Source: Anaerolineae bacterium (GTDB lineage Bacteria > Chloroflexota > Anaerolineae > Promineifilales > Promineifilaceae). From it: a stretch of 64,000 bases of DNA. This document shows, one piece after another, positions 1 to 9,509 of this stretch (positions are counted from its first letter, which is position 1; every line of letters begins with the position of its first letter). The translations under genes were made by a program, and so were the position numbers. The DNA lies in assembly GCA_019637635.1 (NCBI GenBank), contig JAHBVI010000013.1, forward strand, positions 1-64,000. Reading direction: 5' to 3'. The notes under the pieces are model-generated. The model did not search any database and was not told where the DNA came from. It saw only the letters and a program-made list of their open reading frames with translations.

Positions 1-28
1 GAACATACGAAATGGTTTGCTAAACCCA

Positions 29-511
29 TCAGGGGAAAAGGGTTTCATCGGCCGTCATACGACGGGCCGTCACCCGACGCCACAAGAAAAAACTTAGCCC
101 CAGAATGAAGAGCAGGTAGCTGCCCACCAGCAAAAGATAGAGCAGGCGCAACCACAAAGGCGTCCCGTAGCCGCTTAGAGATGATATGTAAAAGATGAAA
201 GCGGCCAGCCAACTGACTGCAAAGCCCAACAAAATGGGATTGATGCGCCGGGCCAGCGGCAGCCCGCGCCAGGTGGGCGAAATGAGCAGCAGAAACGAAG
301 CGGCCGGTGGTCCCAAAAGCAGCATGAGCCAGAGGAAAAACCCGGTTCGACCCAGGTAATCGGCCGCGCCGGAAAAGGCAAACAAGAGAAAGGTCAAGGC
401 CGCCCCCAGCGCCAGGTACATGAGGCGCAGGATGGATTCTAACTGGTGTTGCAGGGAAACGGCCATAGGCATTTCCTCAAATCCTTCATATTCAAAATGA
501 TGTTGTTTCAT
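29..511 (-). CDS. Small multi-pass membrane protein, PadR-linked
   Basis: About 160 residues with four or five hydrophobic segments separated by short basic loops, so an integral membrane protein. I do not recognise a named family. It follows the PadR gene, and the regulator's stop overlaps the first possible ATG (517). A GGAGG directly abuts that ATG but sits 6 nt before the next ATG at 511, so I choose 511. The tight coupling suggests that the protein is the regulator's target or effector, as with many PadR-controlled membrane proteins. Function unknown. Confidence 0.75.
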   Translation of the reverse strand: MKQHHFEYEGFEEMPMAVSLQHQLESILRLMYLALGAALTFLLFAFSGAADYLGRTGFFLWLMLLLGPPAASFLLLISPTWRGLPLARRINPILLGFAVSWLAAFIFYISSLSGYGTPLWLRLLYLLLVGSYLLFILGLSFFLWRRVTARRMTADETLFP

Positions 512-513
512 GA

Positions 514-885
514 TCATCCTCCGTCTTTTACAGAATCTATTGCCGCCGCCACCTCTGGCCGGGCAAAAATACGAATGTTGCGTTCGATGAAACGGGCCAA
601 CAACTGCTGACCTGATGGCGTGAGCGTGTAGTAGCGGCGCGGTGGCCCCACATCCGAGTTTTGTGTCTGGCTTTGAATCAGGCCATTCTCTTCAAAACGT
701 TTGAGCGCCCGGTAGATACTCTTTTCATCGGCCGTTACTGTGCCCTGGCTCAAGTCGGTAATCATCGCCGTCATTTCGTAGGCGTAGGCGGCACGGCCGT
801 GTAGCAGCAGCAGCATCCAAAAAGAGAGAAGTCCCTTTTTATAGTTGTCTTCCCACTGTTGTAGCAGGTCATCTAATTGGGCCAT
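514..885 (-). CDS. PadR-family transcriptional regulator
   Basis: A 123-residue winged-helix protein of PadR type. The N-terminal helix is followed by the LLLLHGRAAYAYEM block, the TADEKSIYRALKRFEENGLI recognition region and the PPRRYYTLTPSG wing, which is diagnostic for the family. PadR proteins are dimeric repressors that usually control a neighbouring membrane or efflux gene and themselves. The gene overlaps the downstream membrane-protein gene and has an inverted-repeat operator over its own -10 box, so negative autoregulation is likely. The ligand cannot be inferred. Confidence 0.9.
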   Translation of the reverse strand: MAQLDDLLQQWEDNYKKGLLSFWMLLLLHGRAAYAYEMTAMITDLSQGTVTADEKSIYRALKRFEENGLIQSQTQNSDVGPPRRYYTLTPSGQQLLARFIERNIRIFARPEVAAAIDSVKDGG

Positions 886-904
886 TCTTGTGTTTGCGCT
901 CGCT

Positions 905-964
905 ATTCTACCGTCAGTTGAATACCACTAACGGTAGAATACAGTGGTTTACGGCCGTTGTCAA
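905..964 (-). promoter_or_regulatory. padR promoter with overlapping inverted-repeat operator
   Basis: On the minus strand TTGACA (964-959) and TATTCT (941-936) are 17 nt apart. A perfect 10-bp inverted repeat, ATTCTACCGT (905-914) and ACGGTAGAAT (931-940) with a 16-nt spacer, covers the -10 box and the expected start site. This is the expected geometry for an autorepressing PadR dimer. The promoter spacer contains ACGGCCGT (951-958). Confidence 0.7.
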
Positions 965-990
965 GCAGTCCGTGTTAGATGATTGGTGGA

Positions 991-996
991 TATAAT
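991..996 (+). promoter_or_regulatory. -10 box of a possible leaderless promoter
   Basis: A perfect TATAAT lies exactly 7 nt upstream of the ATG at 1004, so transcription would begin at or next to the start codon. No good -35 hexamer is seen. Confidence 0.4.
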
Positions 997-1003
997 AAGC
1001 GAG

Positions 1004-1720
1004 ATGGAAGCAAGAGATGGGAACGCGGGTATTACCTTTTTGGCCGAGGCCGGGTTAAATTTGTTGGCGGTATTGGATTGTGCGGTCCTGCCTACGGCCG
1101 TTGCCGATCTCATGCTGGCTTCTGGTGTGCCGTTAGCCGACTACCGACGGCTGATGTTGCTGGGGCATGGCGGGCGGCGGTTGTGGACGGCGCTGCAAGA
1201 ATGGGGGATGGAAACGGCTGATCCCGTTGACCAGTACAGCCTAACCATCACCCGCCAATTTATCCGCGACTATCTGGGTGATCCGCCGGTTTGCTGGCTC
1301 TATCCGCAAACTGATTATCTCGTGCCCTTACAGCAGTTGGGCACGCTGGCGGGTTGGAGCCATCCGTCGCCGTTGGGATTGGGCATTCACCCGGAATTTG
1401 GCGTCTGGTTTGCTTACCGTGCCGCTTTTTTGACGACGGCCGTTTTGCCATTGTGGGTGGAAGCGGTACGGCCGTCGCCCTGCGCCACCTGTACCGACAA
1501 ACCGTGCATCACCACCTGCCCGGTGGGGGCGGTGCAGTTCGCGCATTTTGATGTAGACGGTTGTGCCCATTACCGGCTGCGTCCCCATTCTCCCTGCGCC
1601 GACCGCTGCCTGGCGCGGCTGGCCTGCCCCTTTTTCCCGGAGCACCGTTACACCCTGCCGCAAATCCAGTACCATTATCGCCATTCGTTGGGAACTTTAC
1701 GCGACTGGTACGGGGCGTAA
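1004..1720 (+). CDS. QueG-like 4Fe-4S ferredoxin-domain protein
   Basis: About 238 residues. The C-terminal half carries two cysteine clusters, CATCTDKPCITTCPVGAV and CADRCLARLACPFFPEHRY, resembling the two-cluster ferredoxin module of epoxyqueuosine reductase (QueG) and related proteins. The N-terminal half lacks an obvious cobalamin-binding signature, so I call it an iron-sulfur electron-transfer protein of unknown substrate rather than QueG. A TTG at 983 could extend it by 7 residues, but the TATAAT at 991-996 falls inside that extension and favours ATG 1004. It is convergent with uvrA. Confidence 0.6.
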   Translation: MEARDGNAGITFLAEAGLNLLAVLDCAVLPTAVADLMLASGVPLADYRRLMLLGHGGRRLWTALQEWGMETADPVDQYSLTITRQFIRDYLGDPPVCWLYPQTDYLVPLQQLGTLAGWSHPSPLGLGIHPEFGVWFAYRAAFLTTAVLPLWVEAVRPSPCATCTDKPCITTCPVGAVQFAHFDVDGCAHYRLRPHSPCADRCLARLACPFFPEHRYTLPQIQYHYRHSLGTLRDWYGA

Positions 1721-1730
1721 GATGCAAGTG

Positions 1731-1792
1731 GTGCCAGGCAAGGGGCAGAACCGTTTTGATTGACCAATGCTGTACAGCCCCTTACCTGGCAC
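1731..1792. repeat. REP-like inverted repeat, copy A
   Basis: A 62-bp element with 16-bp arms, GTGCCAGGCAAGGGGC and GCCCCTTACCTGGCAC (one mismatch), around the core CAGAACCGTTTTGATTGACC. Related copies lie at 53540, 56670 and 59576 (inverted). Here it sits between two convergent genes and may fold in both transcripts. Confidence 0.85.
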
Positions 1793-1796
1793 TATC

Positions 1797-1965
1797 CGCC
1801 GAAAAGCACCGGCTGGCGTTTCAAGAGCGGTTTCCGGGCATGGCCCGAAGCCGCTTCGGGCTCGCCGTGTACCTGGTGGATGGTGAAATGTTCTCCTGGT
1901 ACGGCAGCCGTTTGTTATCAGCAGCCGATTATTTATGCCAGTTCACGGCCACACCTGACACCTGA
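1797..1965 (+). pseudogene. Possible orphan coding remnant
   Basis: Directly after the repeat one frame reads naturally for about 55 residues (EKHRLAFQERFPGMARSRFG, then a stretch with LAVYLVDGEMFSWYGS) and ends in a heptad repeat. It has no start codon near its beginning and no recognised family. It may be the tail of a gene broken by the repeat, or chance. Confidence 0.2.
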
Positions 1966-1986
1966 ACACCTGACACCCGAACACTT
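1952..1986. repeat. Short tandem repeat, ACACCTG type
   Basis: Four units of 7-8 bp (ACACCTGAC and ACACCTGAAC variants) lie just downstream of the uvrA stop. It belongs to the class of short tandem repeats found throughout the window. Confidence 0.7.
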
Positions 1987-1987
1987 T

Positions 1988-4879
1988 TCAGACACGGCCG
2001 TTCAAATATCCTCGCAAAAACTGTCCCGTATACGAAGCCTCCACCCGCGCCACTTCCTCTGGTGTGCCCTGGGCCACTATCTCGCCGCCCCGGTCGCCCC
2101 CTTCCGGCCCCATGTCAATAATCGTGTCCGCCACCTTGATGATGTCCAGATTATGCTCAATGATGATGACCGTGTTCCCCTTGTCCACCAGCCGGTTTAG
2201 CGCCACAATCAGTTTCGCCACATCATGTGAATGTAAACCCACGCTCGGCTCATCCAGAATGTAGATGGTGCGGCCGGTAGCAATTTTGGACAGCTCACGG
2301 CTGAGTTTGATGCGCTGCGCCTCGCCGCCGCTGAGGGTGGGCGCCGGTTGGCCCAGCGTAATGTAGCCCAACCCCACATCCATCATCGTCTGCAATTTGC
2401 GCCGGATGGCGGGCATATTCTCGAAAAAATCCAACGCCTGCTCCACATTCAAATCCAGCACCTCGGCAATGTTCAACCCCTTGTAACGCACTTGCAGCGT
2501 CTCCCGGTTATAGCGTGTGCCGTGACAGACATCGCAGGGCACGTAAATGTCCGGCAGGAACTGCATTTCAATCCGGTTTTGCCCCTGTCCCTCACATGCT
2601 TCGCAGCGGCCACCCTTCACATTAAAACTGAACCGCCCCGCCTTGTAACCGCGCACCTTGCTCTCTGGCAGGTTGGTAAACAGGTCGCGGATGGGGTTGA
2701 ACAGGTTGGTGTACGTGGCCGGGTTGGAGCGCGGGGTACGGCCGATGGGCGACTGGTCAATTTCAATTACCTTATCCAGATGCTCCAGCCCTTCAATGGC
2801 CTGATGTTTGCCCGGCAGCACTTTGGATCTGTAAAAGTGCTGGTTTAACTTTTTCGCCAATACTTCAATGAGAAATGAACTTTTGCCGCTGCCGCTAACA
2901 CCCGTTACGCAGACTAACTGGCCCAACGGAATGCAAATATCGGTGCCTTTCAAATTGTTCTCGGTTGGGCCAATTACCTTGATAAACTCACCTGTCCCTT
3001 TGCGCCGTTTATGGGGCACGGGGATGCGGGTACGGCCGCTCAGATAGGCCCCGGTGATGGAGTTTTCATTGGCTGCCACTGCTTCCGGTGTGCCTTCGGC
3101 CACAATTTCGCCGCCGTGCAGCCCCGCGCCTGGCCCCAGGTCAATGATCCAGTCGGCGGCGCGCATGGTGTCTTCGTCGTGTTCCACTACCAGCACCGTA
3201 TTGCCCAGGTCGCGCATCCCTTTGAGGGTGTGGATGAGGCGGGCATTATCGCGTTGGTGCAGGCCGATGCTCGGCTCGTCCAGCACGTATAGCACGCCCA
3301 TGAGCTGGCTGCCGATTTGCGTCGCCAGGCGGATGCGCTGCCCTTCGCCGCCGGAGAGGGTGCCGGCCGCCCGATCCAGCGTCAGATAATCCAGCCCGAC
3401 ATTGATCATGAACTGTACCCGGTCGCCAATTTCCTTGAGGATGGAGCGGGCGATGAGTTGCTGGCGCGCAGTGAGTGGGGAGTCGGTTTCGTGGCGCAGT
3501 TTGTCCACCCAGGGCAGGAGGTGGATCACGGCCGTCTTCACCACCGCATTGATCGTCCGCCCATCAATATCCACCGCCCGCGCCACCGGATTCAGCCGCG
3601 AGCCGCCGCAGGTTTCACAGGGCATGTCCACCATGAACTCTTCCAGCTTGTCGCGTACATACTCTGATGTGCTTTCATGGTAACGCCGCCACAGATTGGG
3701 CACCACGCCTTCATATTTAGTGCGATACTCCCGTTTGTCGCCCTCGCGGTTGACATAATACACCACGATGTCCTCTGAGCCACTGCCATGCAGCAGAATG
3801 TGGAGTTGGGCGTCGCTCAGGTTTTTGACCGGGACGTTGGTGGGGATGTTGAAGTGTACGGCCGTAGCCTGCAAAATCTGCCAGTAATACCCCTGCCTGT
3901 CCTCCGTCGGCCAGCCAATAATCGCCCCATCTTCCAGTGATAAATCCCTGTTGGGCATCACCAGATCAGGGTCAATCTGCTTTGTCGTGCCCAAACCCTG
4001 GCAGGCCGGGCAGGCCCCGTGTGGGCTGTTGAAGCTAAACGTGCGCGGCTCAATTTCGGGGATGCTGGTGCCGTCATACGGGCAGTAGAGATGCTCCGAA
4101 TACAACTGGTCGCTCTGCTTTTCCGGGTCGGTCACGTCGTTGATGATGACAATGCCGCTGCCCAACCGCAGCGCCGTTTCAATCGAGTCTGTCAGGCGGG
4201 AACGAGCCGACAGCGCCTCTTCACCGTTATCTTGCGGCTCGTGACGGATGACCAGCCGGTCTACCACCGCTTCAATGCTGTGGTTTTTGTACCGATCCAG
4301 TTCAATTTCTTCGTCCACGGCCTTTACCTCGCCGTTGACGCGCACGCGCACAAAACCGGCTTTGCGCACATCGTCAAAGATGCCTTCATGCCGCCCTTTG
4401 CGGTCGCGGATGAGGGGGGCCAATACCTGAATGCGGCTGTTGAGGGGCATATGGGCCACGGCGTCCACAATTTGTTCGGCCGATTGGGGCATGACGGGAC
4501 GGCCGCACGCCGGGCAGTGCGGGGTACCCACGCGAGCATAGAGCAGGCGCAGGTAGTCGTAAATCTCCGTCACCGTGCCCACCGTCGAGCGGGGGTTGTG
4601 GCTGACCCCTTTCTGGTCAATGGAGACGGCCGGGCTAAGGCCCTCGATCTGGTCTACGTCTGGCTTTTCCATTTGCCCCAAAAATTGGCGGGCGTAGGCG
4701 GAGAGGGATTCCACGTAGCGTCGCTGCCCTTCGGCGAAGATGGTGTCAAAGGCCAGCGACGATTTGCCAGAGCCAGACAGCCCGGTGAGGACAACTAATT
4801 TATCACGTGGGATTTCCACGGTGATGTTTTTCAGATTATGCGCGCGCGCGCCGCGCACGATGATTTTGTCTAAGGACAT
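1988..4879 (-). CDS. uvrA: UvrABC excinuclease subunit A
   Basis: A 963-residue ABC-type ATPase that recognises damaged DNA and loads UvrB in nucleotide excision repair. Visible are the N-terminal Walker [10 protein letters not shown] (about residue 33), the CPACGRP zinc module, the signature [17 protein letters not shown], the second Walker [10 protein letters not shown], the CEACEGQGQ...[10 protein letters not shown] zinc finger and the second signature [15 protein letters not shown] with [11 protein letters not shown]. Length and domain order are full and canonical. It stands alone with no uvrB or uvrC nearby. The start is the ATG before [15 protein letters not shown], which matches the usual UvrA N-terminus. 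Confidence 0.98.
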   Translation of the reverse strand: MSLDKIIVRGARAHNLKNITVEIPRDKLVVLTGLSGSGKSSLAFDTIFAEGQRRYVESLSAYARQFLGQMEKPDVDQIEGLSPAVSIDQKGVSHNPRSTVGTVTEIYDYLRLLYARVGTPHCPACGRPVMPQSAEQIVDAVAHMPLNSRIQVLAPLIRDRKGRHEGIFDDVRKAGFVRVRVNGEVKAVDEEIELDRYKNHSIEAVVDRLVIRHEPQDNGEEALSARSRLTDSIETALRLGSGIVIINDVTDPEKQSDQLYSEHLYCPYDGTSIPEIEPRTFSFNSPHGACPACQGLGTTKQIDPDLVMPNRDLSLEDGAIIGWPTEDRQGYYWQILQATAVHFNIPTNVPVKNLSDAQLHILLHGSGSEDIVVYYVNREGDKREYRTKYEGVVPNLWRRYHESTSEYVRDKLEEFMVDMPCETCGGSRLNPVARAVDIDGRTINAVVKTAVIHLLPWVDKLRHETDSPLTARQQLIARSILKEIGDRVQFMINVGLDYLTLDRAAGTLSGGEGQRIRLATQIGSQLMGVLYVLDEPSIGLHQRDNARLIHTLKGMRDLGNTVLVVEHDEDTMRAADWIIDLGPGAGLHGGEIVAEGTPEAVAANENSITGAYLSGRTRIPVPHKRRKGTGEFIKVIGPTENNLKGTDICIPLGQLVCVTGVSGSGKSSFLIEVLAKKLNQHFYRSKVLPGKHQAIEGLEHLDKVIEIDQSPIGRTPRSNPATYTNLFNPIRDLFTNLPESKVRGYKAGRFSFNVKGGRCEACEGQGQNRIEMQFLPDIYVPCDVCHGTRYNRETLQVRYKGLNIAEVLDLNVEQALDFFENMPAIRRKLQTMMDVGLGYITLGQPAPTLSGGEAQRIKLSRELSKIATGRTIYILDEPSVGLHSHDVAKLIVALNRLVDKGNTVIIIEHNLDIIKVADTIIDMGPEGGDRGGEIVAQGTPEEVARVEASYTGQFLRGYLNGRV

Positions 4880-4887
4880 GGTTTTCT

Positions 4888-4915
4888 CTTAACGCAAAGA
4901 CGCGGAGGTGCAGTG
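4888..4915. repeat. ACGCAAAGACGCGGAG-type dispersed repeat
   Basis: Just upstream of uvrA. It resembles the CACAGAGGCGCAGAG family also seen at about 11193, 32361, 47791 and 61435. Beyond this, the 4880-5170 gap holds only the terminator at 5020-5052. Confidence 0.5.
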
Positions 4916-5019
4916 AGGGGATTGGTCTCGGCGTGTGTTGACGGTTTGTTTTAAGCAATCGGGGATTCTACCACGTGGCGCGAGGTGAGACCATGAGAGG
5001 AAAATGGGTATTGTTGAGA

Positions 5020-5052
5020 AATAAAAATACCCGTTGGCAAAACAACGGGTAT
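5020..5052 (-). terminator. Rho-independent terminator of the sigma/anti-sigma operon
   Basis: On the minus strand a 10-bp stem (ATACCCGTTG with CAACGGGTAT, 5027-5052) is followed by TTTTTAT. It lies about 120 nt after the anti-sigma stop codon. Confidence 0.8.
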
Positions 5053-5170
5053 ATGAACGTTTGTGAGATTGATCCCAGCCAGTGCATTGTGCCCGAAACA
5101 ATTTCACTTCCTACCAGTTATGCTGGATTTCGCTGGTGCTCACACGAAGCAGGCAGGAGGATGTGCGATT

Positions 5171-6121
5171 TCAATTTGAAGGTTCCAATAATTCTGCGAT
5201 GTGCAAAAGTGTCGCGGTGTCAAGTCCTGGCCCAATTAAATGAAGGCTAACGCCATTTTCTTCCCATACGACCGAAGTTCCATCTATCAGAGCGGCCGTT
5301 ATATCCCCGACTAATACATCCTCCATTGATCCTTCCGTAACGACACCGGATGATTGAACAACAATTTGGGTGGTGTACTCATCCACTTCAGTTTGAGCAA
5401 TATCTCCTCCCTTTGATTGGTAAAGCCCGATACGACCAGATGGCCCTTCATAAATGACGAAGACTTCATACGGAGGAAGGCCCATAAGCCTGGTCTCCAC
5501 CAACGAATAGCCGTCCGGCACATAACCTGGCAGCATAAGCGGATAACCCGCTTGCGTAAGGGCTTGTTCTACTGAAACGATCTCATTTCGTACACTATCG
5601 GCACAGCAACCACCAAAATTGCGCCCCTCAAAGCTGTAAGACCATGCACGGCCCTCAGCTTTCTCATGCTCGAATCGCGCTCTTAACTCATCGAGGTTTT
5701 CCGGTTCGCTGTCTGGCGTTACCTGACTGGCCGTGGTATTCTCCCATCGTAATTCACGAAGAATTTCTTGCACAGATGCTAATGCCAAACGACCTGTCGG
5801 CAGGACAAGAAACAGGCCCAACAGGACAATGATTGCTATTGCTAATCGTGACATCAGCCGATGCCCTGGTATCACTAGATGGGACAGCGACCACCATCGG
5901 GCATCAGATTCCTGTTTTGCTTCTAACTGTTGCCATAGTTGATGACGAAGTTGGCGCTTCAACTGTTTGCTGGCAGGGAACTCAAGTGTGTGTAAACGAC
6001 CGGCCAGGAGGACCAAGTCATCGGCGTGACTTATATCCTGGCTTCTGTCCTGTTGCTTGCCCGCAAGTAATGCATCTATTTCCTTTGAAAACTCTATTGC
6101 TTTTTGTTCAAATTCGTTCAT
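5171..6121 (-). CDS. Membrane anti-sigma-factor-like protein
   Basis: A 316-residue protein with a helical, charged N-terminal cytoplasmic part (about 1-105), one transmembrane segment (LAIAIIVLLGLFLVLPTG, about 112-130) and a large extracytoplasmic domain. Its start codon overlaps the ECF sigma stop codon as TAATG, so the pair is translationally coupled and this is most likely the cognate anti-sigma factor. No zinc HxxxCxxC motif is visible, so it is not a classical ZAS anti-sigma. The external part resembles DUF4367-like sensor domains. There is no ACGGCCGT in the pair, unlike most neighbours. Confidence 0.7.
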   Translation of the reverse strand: MNEFEQKAIEFSKEIDALLAGKQQDRSQDISHADDLVLLAGRLHTLEFPASKQLKRQLRHQLWQQLEAKQESDARWWSLSHLVIPGHRLMSRLAIAIIVLLGLFLVLPTGRLALASVQEILRELRWENTTASQVTPDSEPENLDELRARFEHEKAEGRAWSYSFEGRNFGGCCADSVRNEIVSVEQALTQAGYPLMLPGYVPDGYSLVETRLMGLPPYEVFVIYEGPSGRIGLYQSKGGDIAQTEVDEYTTQIVVQSSGVVTEGSMEDVLVGDITAALIDGTSVVWEENGVSLHLIGPGLDTATLLHIAELLEPSN

Positions 6122-6681
6122 TATTCACCTTCCTCTGATATTCCTTGCCGCAGTTTTTTCATAGCCCGGTAAAGAATGACAGCCACATGGTTTTCTGACA
6201 CATTGAGCAAATTGGCGATCTGGCTGTTGCCCAGCCCGGCACCGAATTTTAAACCGATGATTTCTCTTTCTCGATTGCCAAGTAAAGCAATTTTGGCGAG
6301 GATATCTTCATCGCTTAACTGGTCAATTACCTGCCGCTCAGTAAACCGGGTAGTTGATATTTCTAGAACGCTTTCCTCAAGCGGCACTTCTGACCGGGCT
6401 TTCTTGCGGTAATAGTCCACGACAACATTATGGGCAATACGAAAGAGCCAGGGACTAAATTCACCGTTTCTTTCTCGGTAGCTGTCGATCTGTTCTACTA
6501 TCTTCAAAAAGATGGTTGAAACGAGGTCTTCAGTTGCTGTGCGTTCCCCTACACGATAGTAAACATATTTGTAAACGCGAGGGAAATAATGCTCATAGAG
6601 TTCGGTAAATGCCTGTATATCATTTTGCGAACGTTGGACTAATTCTGCTTCTAGCTTTTTGCTCAAGATCGTTTCGCTCAT
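6121..6681 (-). CDS. ECF RNA polymerase sigma factor
   Basis: A 186-residue sigma-70 family protein of the extracytoplasmic-function class. Region 2 is seen as VYKYVYYRVGERTATEDLVS followed by SPWLFRIAHNVVVDYYRKK. Region 4 is seen as LGNREREIIGLKFGAGLGNS followed by VSENHVAVILYRAMKKLRQ. I start at ATG 6681 (MSETILSKK) because the 33 residues before it are not sigma-like. It is coupled to the downstream membrane anti-sigma gene, so activity should be released by an envelope signal. The target regulon is unknown. Confidence 0.93.
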   Translation of the reverse strand: MSETILSKKLEAELVQRSQNDIQAFTELYEHYFPRVYKYVYYRVGERTATEDLVSTIFLKIVEQIDSYRERNGEFSPWLFRIAHNVVVDYYRKKARSEVPLEESVLEISTTRFTERQVIDQLSDEDILAKIALLGNREREIIGLKFGAGLGNSQIANLLNVSENHVAVILYRAMKKLRQGISEEGE

Positions 6682-6825
6682 ATGATCATTTCCATTTAGC
6701 CTTTCTTGCAGAGTATATACGGTTAACTGGCAGGAATATGACAGAGCTTGGGAAAAATAGATGGCCTGGATACCATCCATTGGTTATCAGGAAACGGTAA
6801 ATTGGTGATATGCAAACAACAGCGA

Positions 6826-7980
6826 TTACCGACTACCGATTACGGCCGTCAGCCCCGCCAGCAGCGCCTCCATATCTTCCACGGTGTTGTAGCCCTGCGC
6901 GGAGATGCGGACAAAAGTACGGCCGTGCCACTCCGTAATCGGTATTTCCACCTTGAATTCTTGCAGGAGGCGCTGTTTAAGATCACGGCCGTCTACGGGC
7001 GGCAAGGCAGCAATCGCCATCTGGTGATAGTCGGCGTCGCGGTGATACATCGGTTCCAAACCGGTGAGGGCGTGGATGTGGCCGAGCGTCTGGCACAGCA
7101 GATCGTGGCATTGCTGGCGCACGGCCGTCCAGTTATGTTCCGCCTGGAATTGGATGGCCGCGGGCACGGAGAGGTAGGCAGCGGGGTCCATGGTGCCTAA
7201 CCATTGCTGGTAATCGAGGAAATCCGAGCCAAAAGTAAGCGTCCGGTCAGCACCCCAGCCCCAGCCCACGACTAGTGGCTCGACCAAATGCTGTACTTCC
7301 GGGCGGGCATACAAAAACGCGGACCCTTTAGGCGCGCACAGCCATTTGTGGCAGTTGCCGGTGTAAAAGTCCGCGCCGATGGCGGCCATATCCAGCGGAA
7401 TCTGGCCCGGCGCGTGCGCGCCATCCACCACCGTCAGGATGCCTTCGACGCGGGCGCGGGCACAGATGGCGGCAATGGGGAAGGTCACGGCCGTGGCCGA
7501 CGTGATGTGGCTGATAAAGATCACCCGCGTTTGTGCCGTCACCCCTTCCCAGAGTTCCGCTACGATTTCATCCGGTGTGCCCGTTGGTAGGCTGATGGGC
7601 TGGTTAACATAACGGAAGCCCTGTTTCTGGCTCAAAAAGCGCCAGATATTGTCGCACGCGCCATACTCGTGATCGGTCGCCAGCACTTCGTCCCCCTCGC
7701 CGAGTGCCAGTGACCGGGCCACCACGTTGACGGCGAAGGTGGCATTAGGCACAAAAACAAGGTCGTCTGACGGCGAGTTGGCATAATTACCCAATGTTTG
7801 CCGCGTTTCAGCCAAATGATTGAACAATTCAGTGGCAATAAACTGCACCGGCTGCCGTTCCAGCCGCCGCTGCCACTCCTGGTAAACGGCAAATACCGGC
7901 GACGGTGTGGCCCCAAACGAGCCATGATTGAGAAAGTGTACATTGGGATCGAGGAGGAAGAGGGTTTTGAGGGAGTTCAT
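6826..7980 (-). CDS. Class V aminotransferase-fold PLP enzyme, isopenicillin N epimerase-like
   Basis: 384 residues of fold-type I PLP enzyme. HFLNHGSFGATP at the N-terminus, the Asp in VVDGAHAPGQ and the Schiff-base Lys in GNCHKWLCAPKGSAFLYARP match the isopenicillin N epimerase/cysteine desulfurase-like branch of class V aminotransferases. Members act on varied amino-acid substrates, so the reaction cannot be fixed. It has its own start. A heptad-repeat hairpin separates it from the upstream lipoprotein gene on the same strand. Confidence 0.85.
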   Translation of the reverse strand: MNSLKTLFLLDPNVHFLNHGSFGATPSPVFAVYQEWQRRLERQPVQFIATELFNHLAETRQTLGNYANSPSDDLVFVPNATFAVNVVARSLALGEGDEVLATDHEYGACDNIWRFLSQKQGFRYVNQPISLPTGTPDEIVAELWEGVTAQTRVIFISHITSATAVTFPIAAICARARVEGILTVVDGAHAPGQIPLDMAAIGADFYTGNCHKWLCAPKGSAFLYARPEVQHLVEPLVVGWGWGADRTLTFGSDFLDYQQWLGTMDPAAYLSVPAAIQFQAEHNWTAVRQQCHDLLCQTLGHIHALTGLEPMYHRDADYHQMAIAALPPVDGRDLKQRLLQEFKVEIPITEWHGRTFVRISAQGYNTVEDMEALLAGLTAVIGSR

Positions 7981-7996
7981 GGGGTGTTCCTTTGGT

Positions 7997-8066
7997 GAGA
8001 TTGGAGATTGGAGGTTGGAGATTGGAGATTGGGAGATTGGGCGAATATCTCAATCTCCCAATCCCC
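7997..8066. repeat. GATTGGA heptad repeat hairpin
   Basis: Tandem GGAGATT units are followed by the complementary AATCTCCC units, so the block can fold into one long hairpin. It lies between the stop of the lipoprotein gene and the start of the aminotransferase gene. Confidence 0.9.
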
Positions 8067-8069
8067 TCT

Positions 8070-9401
8070 TTACGGCTGCCAGATGCGCAGCACATTATCA
8101 GACCGGCCCAGGCCAACGGCCGTACCCCCATCCCCCATTGCCACGCCGGCCAGATTGCTTGCCAGTTTGCCGCCGATGTCCAGGTGGTACACGGCCGTTG
8201 CCCCTTCGTTTGCTCGTTGGATACCGCCCAATTGGGTCAGGTCTGGGGTGGGCAGCAGGAGTTCGATACGGCCGTCGCCATTAAAATCCCCGGCCATGGC
8301 CATATCCAGATTGCGCGAGCCAATCACATGGGATGTGTAACCGGGCAGTTCGGCCACCAGTGTCAATTCACTACCCTGCCAGCGGTAAAATTCTACGACG
8401 CTTTCCAGATGGGGAGTGCGCACGGCCGTCAGTTCCATTTCACCGTTGGGGCCAAACGGGGCAATGGCGATTTGATGCTGCCACCTGTTGCCTTGCCCAA
8501 TGGGTGGCGCAGTCGCCAACTGCATCCCATCTTCGGCAAACAACGCCAACTGCGCTCCCTGTTCAGCGGCAGAGAGGGTGAGCAGGATTTCCCGATTCCC
8601 GTCGCCGTTCCAATCGGCCCACAGCGGCATGATGCCTTCCACCACCTGTGGTTCGGGGATGAGGAAGTGGGCAATGACCTTGATTTCCGGGTCGGTCTGA
8701 ATGAGAGCAAAACCGCCGGCTTCGATGGTATCACCCAACGCCCCATGGGGATAACCGTCGGTGGGGTCGGTGAGCAGCAGCAAACGGCCGTGCCCGTCAA
8801 ACAATATCCGTGCATCGGGCAGGGCGGTGATGGACGGCTGGCCGATGATTTCACCGGCGTGTACCAGCGTCAAGGCCCCGGCTGTATTGGCGTGCGCCAG
8901 ATGCCCGGCGTTGTTGTAGATAATGGGGGCGCTGCCCGCCGGGTCGGCGGAGGGGGGATTGAGGAAAAGCGCCTGCCCCTGCACCGGGTCAACGGTCAGC
9001 ACCGGGGCAATGTGCGGCGTGAGATCATTGCTGTCAATGGGCGTGACTTCGCCTTCATCCACTAGGAAAGCCTGGGTACGGCCGTCGGTTAACACCACCC
9101 CCCACAACACCCCTTTGGCCAGGGGCACGGCCGTGACCCATTGCGGCGTCCCTTCAAGCGGAATGTCAATGGGCGTCAAGTTGGGTACATCGCCCTGCCC
9201 GGCAACCACCCGGTTGCCGTCGGCGCGCTGGTAGGTGTAACCATACGGTCGGGCCAGCGCCGACTCTTGCGGGATAGAGACGGCGACTTCCGGCGCCGGG
9301 TTGAAGGGGATGGTAGGCACGGGGGTGGGTACGGCCGTTGGTTCCCGGCTACACCCAATCCCTATGAAGATAACAATGATAAACCAGATGAGTTTGTTCA
9401 T
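8070..9401 (-). CDS. VCBS/FG-GAP repeat lipoprotein
   Basis: About 443 residues. The N-terminus MNKLIWFIIVIFIGIGC is a lipoprotein signal with the lipobox Cys at residue 17, followed by a Pro/Thr-rich linker (TAVPTPVPTIPF). The rest contains repeated WNGDGNREILL and GDFNGDGRIELLLP motifs, typical calcium-binding FG-GAP/VCBS beta-propeller blades. It is a surface-anchored protein, probably involved in binding or adhesion. Start 9401 gives the cleanest signal peptide; an upstream start at 9416 would add five residues. Confidence 0.8.
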   Translation of the reverse strand: MNKLIWFIIVIFIGIGCSREPTAVPTPVPTIPFNPAPEVAVSIPQESALARPYGYTYQRADGNRVVAGQGDVPNLTPIDIPLEGTPQWVTAVPLAKGVLWGVVLTDGRTQAFLVDEGEVTPIDSNDLTPHIAPVLTVDPVQGQALFLNPPSADPAGSAPIIYNNAGHLAHANTAGALTLVHAGEIIGQPSITALPDARILFDGHGRLLLLTDPTDGYPHGALGDTIEAGGFALIQTDPEIKVIAHFLIPEPQVVEGIMPLWADWNGDGNREILLTLSAAEQGAQLALFAEDGMQLATAPPIGQGNRWQHQIAIAPFGPNGEMELTAVRTPHLESVVEFYRWQGSELTLVAELPGYTSHVIGSRNLDMAMAGDFNGDGRIELLLPTPDLTQLGGIQRANEGATAVYHLDIGGKLASNLAGVAMGDGGTAVGLGRSDNVLRIWQP

Positions 9402-9509
9402 ATCAGGGCAGGTCACACCTGTTTCCTATCAGTTTGCATAGAATTGTCCCCAAAAGACAGAAAGATCGCCAGAATTGTGGGCAACTATTACCTGAAGTAT
9501 TGCTAGATG

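Noticed and set aside
4019-4798. A 259-codon plus-strand reading frame opposite uvrA
   Set aside because: It is the antisense of a fully conserved uvrA; its peptide has no recognisable domain and frame openness follows from codon bias.
4975-5250. A 91-codon plus-strand frame between uvrA and the anti-sigma gene
   Set aside because: It runs across a minus-strand terminator and the end of the anti-sigma gene, and has no hydrophobic or domain pattern.
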